This document shows positions 56,562 to 64,000 of a stretch of DNA of 64,000 bases, one piece after another. The notes beneath the pieces are model-generated. The model did no database searches. It saw only the letters and a program-made list of their open reading frames with translations, and was not told where the DNA came from. Both the position numbers and the translations under genes were made by a program. The first letter of the stretch is position 1; each line of letters opens with the position of its first letter. Source of the stretch: Hibiscus mutabilis (lineage: Eukaryota > Streptophyta > Magnoliopsida > Malvales > Malvaceae); NCBI GenBank assembly GCA_019671005.1, contig CM033726.1, positions 6,083,213-6,147,212 on the forward strand, in the 5' to 3' direction.

Positions 56562-57260
56562 GGCATGTTCGAGGTGAATTTGTGGGTTATTAATCGAAAA
56601 TTTTTTGTAGTTTTTAAGCTTAGAGGCGTAGTATTGGAACTTGTCTTTCATTTGAGACTAATATTGGCACGTACGATACATTATAAACGATTTAAAAATC
56701 TCATTGAAAATGGTTCTAAAGCTTGGTCTTGTGCATGAATGACAAGCTAAAATGGCTTCATAGGCATGTTCGAGCTATTTTTCTGGGTTATTAATTAGAG
56801 AATTTTCGTAATTTTTAAGCTTAGAGACATAGTTTTGGAACTTATCTTTCATTTGAGATTGATATTGGCACGTAGGAGTCATTGTAAACGATCTAAAAAT
56901 CGTGTTGAAAATGGTTCCAAAGCTTGGTTCTGTGCATGAATAACAAGCTAAAATAGCTTCATAGGCATGCTCGATGGGTTTATCTGGGTTATTAATCAGA
57001 GAATTTTTGTAAATTTTAAGATTAGAGGCGTAGTTTTGGAACTTATCTTTCATTTGAGACTGATATTGGCACATAGGAGTCATTATAAATGGTCTAAAAA
57101 TTGCGTTGAAAATGGTTTCAAAGCTTGGTTTTGTGCATGAATGACAAGCTAAAATGGCTTCATATGCATGTTTGATGGGTTTATCCGGGAAGTTATTTAC
57201 AAAATTTGCGTAATCTTTAAGCTTGGAGACGTAGTATTATAACTTATCTTAAATTTCCTA
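56562..57260 (-). repeat. 201-bp tandem repeat, about 3.5 units, phase-preserving
   Basis: The starts GGCATGTTCGA (56,562, 56,763), GGCATGCTCGA (56,964) and TGCATGTTTGA (57,165) are each exactly 201 bp apart. As 201 is a multiple of three, the minus strand reads the same 67-residue peptide unit again (CQYQSQMKDKFQNYASNLK, then NSLINNP). The minus-strand frames 57,083-56,775 and 56,651-56,394 are in the same phase, separated by a TAG. Partial diverged units recur at about 57,455-57,560 and 58,300-58,390. Whether it ever coded is open. Confidence 0.8.
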
Positions 57261-57379
57261 TAGTGTGATACTTTTCGTTAATCTAATTTCAGTTTATTGT
57301 TTCATATTTCAACGCGTTTGTAAAATTATTACGTTTCAAACTAATACATAAAATGAAGACAATAATTTATGGAGTCAAG

Positions 57380-57960
57380 CTACGATGATCTAGACTCAGG
57401 CTTCCCACAAAGCATGTACGAGGTCAGTTGTATTTCGTTATTTTCCAGAGGCACTTCTTGAAGCTTAGAGGCATATTTGAGGTTGACATTGGCACATAGG
57501 AGACATTGTAACCGGTTAATTGTACCCCTAAACATGCTTTCACAAAGTGGACAGATAAACAAGCTTCGTGGATTTTGTGTGCCCACAAAGACGACCACTT
57601 TTACCCACTTATCATCAGCATCCGCAATGGTATGGGCTTTGACTACGGTTACGTAGTGGTCTTCATCTAGCCTCCACAATTAAGGCATAAAAATAAGTTA
57701 CCCGCAACCTCGAACAAAAGGTTAAGAAGTTTGCGGGCACTTGAAAAATACCAATCATTTCCAGATATTGTGATTTGTCGTTCATTTTGAACAAAAACAC
57801 GGAAGATACAACTCATCAATATTGTTACCCACCAAAAGAATATAACGATCATATAAATACAATTACATATACCAATAAACCACAACATCCGAAAAATGTC
57901 TTTGAAAAAGAATTTTCCAGATACGTAGTTTATTGCCATTAGTAGCTACAATTGAGTTTT
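57380..57960 (-). other. Unrecognised sequence in the Mutator element
   Basis: Minus-strand frames at 57,679-57,380 (99 residues; pairs of Cys as CPLCE and CLLCAN) and 57,939-57,667 (90 residues, hydrophobic) fit no family I know. The end of the first reads into a diverged copy of the 201-bp unit. It may be part of an old captured or element-specific gene. Confidence 0.3.
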
Positions 57961-58185
57961 TTCTTCGGATCGGATTGTAATTTGAATGCAATTGAACAAA
58001 TGCAATCGATAGCAATTGCTAGGGATTCGTTTTCAATCATCTCCGCCTTATAAAGGGATATACTCGCGACCTCAAAAACGCGAGGAATTTTGGCACGTTT
58101 TAAGGGACATCACATTATGCAAAATGCGAGGTTTGCAGAGATTCCTGATATGGCAGCACCAGAGTACGCCATAGATTTGACATAT

Positions 58186-58216
58186 CACTGGACCTCGCGT
58201 TCTACAGAAAGCGATG
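58186..58216. repeat. Imperfect palindrome internal to the Mutator element
   Basis: GACCTCGCGTTCTACAGAAA with its right half GCGATGTC is nearly its own complement. The same motif type occurs in both TIRs (56,501-56,530; 61,210-61,240; 61,367-61,393). Confidence 0.6.
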
Positions 58217-58399
58217 TCTAATTATTATTTTTTAATTAACATCCTACCGTGTCTACAAATATTATACCTAGGATGAAAAGAACCTAAAAAATTAAGCTTA
58301 GAAGCGTAGTATTGGCACATATGAGACATTGTAAATGATATAAAAATCAGGTTGAAAATTGTTCCAAACCAAAAGAAAATAAAACCTTAAAGAAGAGTT

Positions 58400-59600
58400 T
58401 TTATTAATTACAAAAATAGTAGTACAATAAGAAAGTACAATCAATTGATACGAGGACCTGAGCGATTAGGACATTTATCTTTCCTGTGTCCAGGATTCTT
58501 ACATATACTGTATAGTTTCGACTGTCCGATTCTTTCTCGATGTTCGACCAAATCCCCATCACAGTAAATCCACATTGATCGTGGACGACCCTTCTTCTAG
58601 CGTCGTAGTACAGGATCTGGCCATATTGTAGGTTCATCATCAACTGCAGATAGATCAATTTCAATTCTAATGGGAGGAAACTCGTATTCATAAACCTTGA
58701 ATAATGTTTCAAGTAAGTATACCAGATCAACCATTGTCATGTAGTGAATTCGTTCAGAAGAAAATATAGTAGTGGCGTGCGCATAGATGTATTTGAATAT
58801 TTGGAAGACACTGCACTCGCAGGTTCTTTGTCGTAGATCAACCACGTATACGTTGTGATGTATGCCTTCCAACGGCCTTGAATATTCCAAAACACGAAGT
58901 AAATGGTGTTCGCGAGATAAGCAAGTAGCATTCATCACATTTAAATAATGCACATAAGTTTGAAATTTTTTGAGGAGATCTGGATGGACTCTGTGGCCAC
59001 CTGCCATATAGTCAGTTGCTTACTTTCCCAAGGTTGCAAAAAGGGCAGCCAACCGATAATATGTCGCTTTGACAACGGAAGTGATAGGCAAATGTCGCAC
59101 TCCCTTGAGTGATGAATTTATCGCCTTAGCCAAGTTCGTTGTCATGTAACCATATCGTTTACCCCCATCATATGATCGAAGTTATTTGTCCCTTAGGATT
59201 GTAGCAAGGTAGTTATAGCCATGTTCATTCTTGACTCCCAGTTCTTCAAACAGCTCCTCAACCTCATATACGAAATGCGTGTTGCCTATCCAACAAAAAT
59301 AGAATAGTTACGATGAATAATAAATGCAAAGATATTTTAAACACAAAAGAGTAAAAGATGTACCCATTTGAAGCACCATCAGATGTTCATCTTTATTATT
59401 GTACCTCTGCAAGTAATTGGCGGCAATGTGGCATAAACAGTACTAGTGGTAAATATGGGGAAGTTGCCAAAACGGAACGCTCTATTACGTATTTGATTGA
59501 TATGACTCTGTTAGAAATAACACATATCCCACCATCAGACGCTTGGTTTTGAATGTCGTTTTTACGCCCGATGCTTAAAAATTTGAGCCCATTCAAATTT
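58400..59600 (-). pseudogene. Mutator (MURA-like) transposase, C-terminal half
   Basis: Read from right to left: GGICVISNR at about 59,530 (region after the catalytic core); then, in a shifted frame, CLCHIAANYLQRYNNK at about 59,420; an intron ending AG before 59,285. Next come YGYMTTNLAKAINSSLKG and HLPITSVVKATYYRLAALF at about 59,140-59,030, a TAA, then 59,007-58,597 with the SWIM zinc-finger pattern (CECSVFQIFKYIYAHA; CxC…CxH type, with a Tyr where relatives have Pro-Cys). Finally comes a frameshifted zinc-knuckle tail (CKNPGHRKDKC). The N-terminal half, including the first catalytic residues, is missing. The enzyme would cut at the TIRs; this copy cannot. Confidence 0.85.
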
Positions 59601-59694
59601 CCACTTATTCAGAGGTACTAATAAAAAATATTTAAGTTTATAATATACATTTTTTTATAATATGACAATATTAAGATTCTGTTTTATAAATGAT

Positions 59695-60849
59695 AGGTGG
59701 TGTGTTCCATTAACTCACGTAGGACTACCCACAACTCAGTGAGATTATAGACTACTGATCGATAAGAGAGATGGGGTATTATTTTTTTAATCAATTTCAT
59801 TTTTAAAATTTAAAAATCTATTTTTAAATCGACTTTATCTAAGTCAGCTTACAAAAATTTATGTAGTTCCTATTTATGTCGTACGCTAACCCTGAGATTA
59901 CGACATGTATTTTGCCAGAAATATTACGGACTTCTCACATTTAGATGTTGAGGGTCTCGCTCATACACTATGAAATAGTCGAGTGGCATCCTACCAACCG
60001 CGTGCTGCAATAATACAACTTTGTCAAAGAAATTCTAGACCCACCACTAAATATGGACTAATTGCATCGTTTAACGCGATAAGAGAAAATGAATGTCCAT
60101 TAAGGGCATCACCACGCGGTGTGGGGGGCCAGTGGATGACAAAATTTGGTAGGCGGCCCCCTATTTGTAAACCCACTGTGTACCATAGTGTTACATATGA
60201 ATATATAATGTGGTATGAACAAATTGGGAATCCGCATATACTAACCCCAGAGGAGCGAGAACGAGAAATAAATGTACTCCCTAAAATCGTCTGCCGACGT
60301 AACATCAACCCACGCAATGTGGTACCAGAATGGGGAACAAAGCTAGAGAAGAAGAACACATGCTCGATGGGTCTCGTCATTGAAAATAGCATAGGCACCT
60401 ACCCAGTCAGCAGCACAGTCTATGACACCAGTGTCAGCACCCGCATTCACAGGCTCGGCTTCTTCATCATTTCACCCTAGGGGTATTAGTCCATCATTTC
60501 ATCATATGGGGAGTCCGTCCGAAGGTTTTTTCACGGACGCACTTCGTCGTTTTGTGATAGTTCCTCTAGCATATTACTCGATACTACTTTCTGCATCTGT
60601 TCATCCAATATTTGAAGTTTCACCATTGGCAACACTGTTCAATTTCGGTATTGTCAAGCAAAGGCCGACGCAGAGCTTATCTACACCGGTCCTAGTGCCA
60701 ACAGTGGTACTCCACATGCATATGAGGATGCTGATGATAATGATGATGATGAAGATGATGATGATGATGGAGCATGGTTTGTTCGAAGGAATTCGAGTTG
60801 GGATCTTCATCTACCACCGTGCGTTATGGGTGGACATAGGCGTCATTAG
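59695..60849 (+). pseudogene. Plant mobile domain (PMD/MAIN-type) gene carried by the Mutator element
   Basis: Three pieces match PMD proteins in order. At about 59,697: RWCVPLTHVGLPTTQ and YRLLIDKR. At about 59,900: ILPEILRTSHI, EIVEWHPTNRVLQ, then YNFVKEILDPPLNMD. At 60,160-60,270: PTVYHSVTYEYIMWYEQIGN and ILTPEERERE in another frame. The C-terminus has an acidic run DDNDDDEDDDDDGAW at about 60,735 and a basic end before TAG at 60,847. Several stops sit where the family has Gln or Trp, and at least one frameshift lies near 60,145. PMD proteins of angiosperms are known both as host silencing factors and as passengers of transposons. Here it is head to head with the transposase remnant, with under 100 bp between them. 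Confidence 0.78.
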
Positions 60850-61206
60850 GATAGATCTATAAATAATTACAATAAAATTATGTAAACAAGCTTTATTTTA
60901 TTCTTTATCCAAAAATATATATTTTATCTTATTTTATTTTTTCTTGTGCCTTGTGTATGTGATATATAATATTTAAATTTTATATTTAATATTTTTTTGA
61001 AAAAATACACATTAAATGTTTTTAAAAAGATAATAACTTAAAAAGTAAATAATAAAGAAATAAAATAAAGAAATAAAATAAAGAAAACTAAAAAATAAAA
61101 TAAAGAAAGAAATTTCAAATTTATGTTTTTTCATTTGTATTAAAGATTCTTATTTAAGGATCTTTTTCAAATAATTAACATAGTTAAGGATAAACATTAA
61201 AACGGC
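60850..61206. other. AT-rich spacer before the right TIR
   Basis: A (AAATAAAGAAAT)n-like run at about 61,040-61,110 and no gene. Confidence 0.5.
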
Positions 61207-61526
61207 CACGGACCTCGCTTTCTGAGGAAAGTAAGTTCCTTGCAATAAATCCCACGATAAATCCATCCGTTTCTTCAATTTCTCGGGGACATAGCTATGT
61301 GCAGAACGCGAGGTCCTTATCCCTAATTTTAAATTGGGTTGTCTAAAAAGTCCTTCCACGTAGGACGAACCTCGCTTCTTGCATAGAGCGAGGCCATTAA
61401 TCGCATTTTGTGAAACGCGCGGTCTTCCTATGTGGTCGATTTGGGGGTTATTTTTCCAAATAAAGGTGGGAGTGGGTCATTTGTCTAAATAATTATTTAT
61501 TTAGGGTTTTTGATATAAAAATGCCG
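61207..61526 (-). repeat. Right TIR of the Mutator element
   Basis: A complete 320-bp TIR; its complement lines up with both parts of the split left TIR. It contains the imperfect palindromes GACCTCGCTTTCTGAGGAAA and CCTCGCTTCTTGCATAGAGC. Confidence 0.85.
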
Positions 61527-64000
61527 AGATATTGAGTTAAATATTACCTAAATGAAATTTTATGTCATAATTGTAACGACCCAGTTTCTGAGTTAGTAAT
61601 TCGGGTAGGATATGAGAGTTTTGGAGAATTTATTTTGAAAACTAAATAAAATGGAAGTTTAAGTGTGAGTTTTCAAATAGTTTAATGGCCTTTTGTGTAG
61701 TTTATCCATTGGTTGTTGGTGTTGGTCAGATTTTGGCGAAAAGTGGGGAAAATCAGAATAATAATGTGTCAAAAAGACTGTTAGAATGGGAGAAAAATAA
61801 AAGGGATTTTAGAAAGAGAAAGGGTTTTGCTTCGATTTGAAGGTGATTATAACGACCCAATTTCCAGGTTAGTGAATCGAGTCTCAGGCTCGGGTTATGG
61901 GGCTTTATCTTAGAAGAGTAAGTTAAAGGCTTTTATGTTGGGCTCATTATTTTGGAGAAGAGTGTTAGAATTTTAAATATGGTTGTTGGTGGAAAAAGAG
62001 GGAGGAAGATATTATGAGAGAATAAAGAAATAAAAATGGAAAAGTGGATAGCGGGAGAGAGAAAAAATATGTGAGAGAATTTTAATCTCTGATATACAAA
62101 GATTGGGCTGTCCGTTGTTGACACCTCTACCGCCATTGTGTTCATATTGTCGAGAGGAGTTTACCGGTACAAGCGCCATCATTATCAAAGCTGTCGTCGG
62201 AGGGGTGAGAGAAAAAAGTTTTGGGTTGTTAAGTTGAGGGGGTTAAAGTGCTCAAAACAAAAAAAATTGGAGGCCACCATCGCATTCACCAGCTCAAGGA
62301 CAGTTAGCCGGTAAAGCTTCACTGTTGTCTGCCGCCGCACGCGCCGCCAGCTGGCCGTGGGCGTTGTCTTGGGCAGTTAAGCCATCTAAGCCGCCCAATC
62401 CGAGTAGTGAGCCATGTTAACCAGACAGCTGAGCCGCGTTGACCAGCCAAGTCGTAAGCCACGTTGACCAGCTGTTAAAGTCGCTTTGATCGTATCACCA
62501 ACTGTCATTGACCGCGTCGCCAGCCGCCGTCGTTGATTAGCATTGACCATTGATCTACATTGACTTTTTCTGGAAGAACCCTACCCAGAGGTTTTTCGAA
62601 ATTCTAAGTCCGTTAGCACAGCCTGTTTTGTCAAATTCGAACTCTGTAAGCTATTTTTATGTGTTTAACCTTGTGAATTGAATATGGGATGCACGAAATT
62701 AATGTATTCTTGTATTCGTATATTTATGAGGATTGTTTAGGCTCGAATATTGAATCAAGAAGAATGGTTGGGAAGCTCGAGTAAGGATTTATCGCTTTGG
62801 CTTAAGGTTAGTACTCCTCGAACTCTGAAAAGCTTTATGAGCATCATAAGTATAATTGCCTTGCTTGTTAGTGGTTTCAAAATGGGTTAATGATAGATAA
62901 ACATGTGTTAGGACCGATATTATGAGTCTTGGTAATTATTAAGATGCCTGATGAATTTGAGAATATTCAAGACTATTATGAGCTTTAGAGACCGTGTAGA
63001 GTCATTGAATATTCGTATGATTATCTAATTGGTTGATTTACATGTTGTGTTGCTTAAGTGTTTGAAATATGAATTGGCATGTTCGATGGAATTATACTAA
63101 GTGGATTGATAATTGGTAATCGTTGAATAAATGATCATGAAGTCGGTAATTAATATTAATTGATTAAATACATTAGTATGCAAACCCTAATGATTTTCAT
63201 AAGCTTTAAGGATCGAATAAAGTGTTGTAAAATTGTAATTCAAAGAAATGGTACAAACCCGTAAATAGGGTATCAGTACGAGATCGGGCCGTATCGGTAC
63301 GCGTTTAAGGGCCGTATAATTACGGGTCAACCCGTACCGGTACTTGTAAAAATTAAATATTTCCAGTGAGCAGTTTCAATATCGGTACGCATGTGAGTAT
63401 CGATACCCGAAGGTACCATATCGATACTCGTGTACGAGTACCAGTACCTAATACGATAAATAATCTATAAATGCAAGTTAAGGATAGAAATATGCCTTGA
63501 ATAAATGTGATAACATGGATTAATGGACCCAATGAATGAGATTAATTATATATGAGCATAATGAGTAATAACTCGGTAAATGTTGAGTGATTGTTTGTAA
63601 TAGCAACCATAGGGATCCTAGGTGGATCGTGTGTGGTTACGTGCCAAGTAAGGACACGTGTAGTTGGGTCACTTTGTTTGATGGGATCTAAATACCCAGA
63701 GAAAGAGTGTTGCAACACCATGGTTAGAGATACTGGATGTACATTCTCGATGTTGTGTGACATAGGGCCTCATTTGATGATACTCAAAGAGAGATACCGA
63801 GTATGAGTGTACGTTCTCGAGGCTGTGTGACATCGAGCCTCACCTATAGACAGAGTGTACATTCTCGAAGGTTGTGTGACACTGGGCCTCACTCTAGGTT
63901 TGTGATTATAACATTGTGTGTTTCGCTCGGATGATCCGGTGTGATCCTAAGTATGGTTGGGCCTTGTGTGCCATGTTTAATGTGTTGCTTTTATGAGAAC
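61527..64000. other. Repetitive DNA, probable retrotransposon LTR sequence, no gene recognised
   Basis: TAACGACCCAGTTTCTGAGT at 61,582 and TAACGACCCAATTTCCAGGT at 61,853 look like two related LTR or repeat starts. 62,280-62,560 is GC-rich with GTTGACCAGC repeated. 63,240-63,440 repeats CGGTAC and CGATAC words, including the palindrome GTACCGGTAC at 63,334. 63,735-63,900 has three copies of a unit TGTACATTCTCGA … GTGTGACAT … GCCTCA. No coding domain is found. The composition fits a chromovirus-type LTR but this is not proven. Confidence 0.4.

Larger units (their letters stand above)
47396..61526. mobile_element. Mutator-like element (about 5.3 kb before insertions) with transposase and PMD genes
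   Basis: The left end GGCATTTTTATATCAAAAAC matches the complement of the right end (…ATATAAAAATGCC, 61,526), and the inverted repeat runs for about 315 bp. The left TIR is split by the Copia insertion into 47,396-47,594 and 56,421-56,532. Flanking 9-mers GAGATTTTA and GAGATATTG agree at 7 of 9 positions, as an aged 9-bp duplication would. Inside are a minus-strand transposase remnant and a plus-strand plant-mobile-domain pseudogene, head to head, plus a 201-bp tandem repeat. Removing the inserted 8,821 bp and one 5-bp duplication leaves about 5,305 bp. Confidence 0.85.

Noticed and set aside
60601..60810. Ile-rich minus-strand frame
   Set aside because: It is the antisense of the acidic run at the end of the PMD pseudogene.
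1..64000. CRISPR arrays, bacterial operons or ribosome-binding sites
   Set aside because: Introns, LTRs and plant transposons show nuclear plant DNA. The regular repeats at 5,790-6,565 and 52,040-52,720 have variable spacers similar to each other and lie in retrotransposons.

Overview
The window is eukaryotic plant nuclear DNA, from a dicot. The genes have spliced exons with GT/AG borders, the intergenic DNA is AT-rich, and the transposon families are typical of plants. The style of the Mutator-like elements, of the large-LTR Tat elements and of the LINE RNase H recalls cotton (Gossypium/Malvaceae), but that is inference from memory and was not tested. Only one protein-coding gene looks intact, an INDETERMINATE-DOMAIN (IDD4-like) zinc-finger gene at 34,940-37,445. 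A possible 59-residue two-exon gene lies at 41,317-41,714. Everything else with protein homology is a broken host gene or a transposon.

Layout. 1-9,491: 3' part of a decayed Ty3/gypsy element of the Tat lineage (protease, G-patch, RT, two RNase H domains, integrase, a TATATAGG repeat field and a 2.8-kb 3' LTR). 9,677-11,407: minus-strand PUX7-like UBX-protein gene, cut off on its 3' side by that LTR and frameshifted in exon 6. 11,590-12,792: 1.2-kb Mutator-type foldback element with a perfect 9-bp target duplication. 14,830-16,715: a second, partial Tat-type LTR. 16,961-19,825: pseudogene of a CHR19/SMARCAD1-like SNF2 remodeller. 19,826-34,430: gene-poor DNA with a 414-bp Mutator MITE (perfect 9-bp TSD), a 938-bp hAT-like element, a 449-bp CACTA mini-element, tRNA-derived SINE heads and a tandem segmental duplication (26,078-29,272) packed with hairpin MITEs. 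34,940-37,445: the IDD gene. 38,359-40,715: several foldback elements. 42,333-43,190: a LINE 3' end with an RNase H domain. 43,344-45,742: a broken GT77/DUF271-type glycosyltransferase gene.

47,396-61,526 is a four-level nest. A Mutator-like element of about 5.3 kb, with TIRs of about 315 bp, carries a decayed transposase and a head-to-head plant-mobile-domain (PMD) gene. It was hit by a pol-deleted Copia element (TSD gggat), which was hit by a 1.4-kb non-autonomous Copia-like element (TSD ataac), whose 3' LTR was hit by a Tat retrotransposon. Target duplications and LTR pairs resolve the order of events. 61,527-64,000 is repetitive DNA, probably retrotransposon LTR, with no gene recognised.

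The genes do not form a pathway. The window is mainly a record of how host genes (PUX7-like, CHR19-like, GT77-like) decayed in a transposon-rich region around one surviving regulatory gene.
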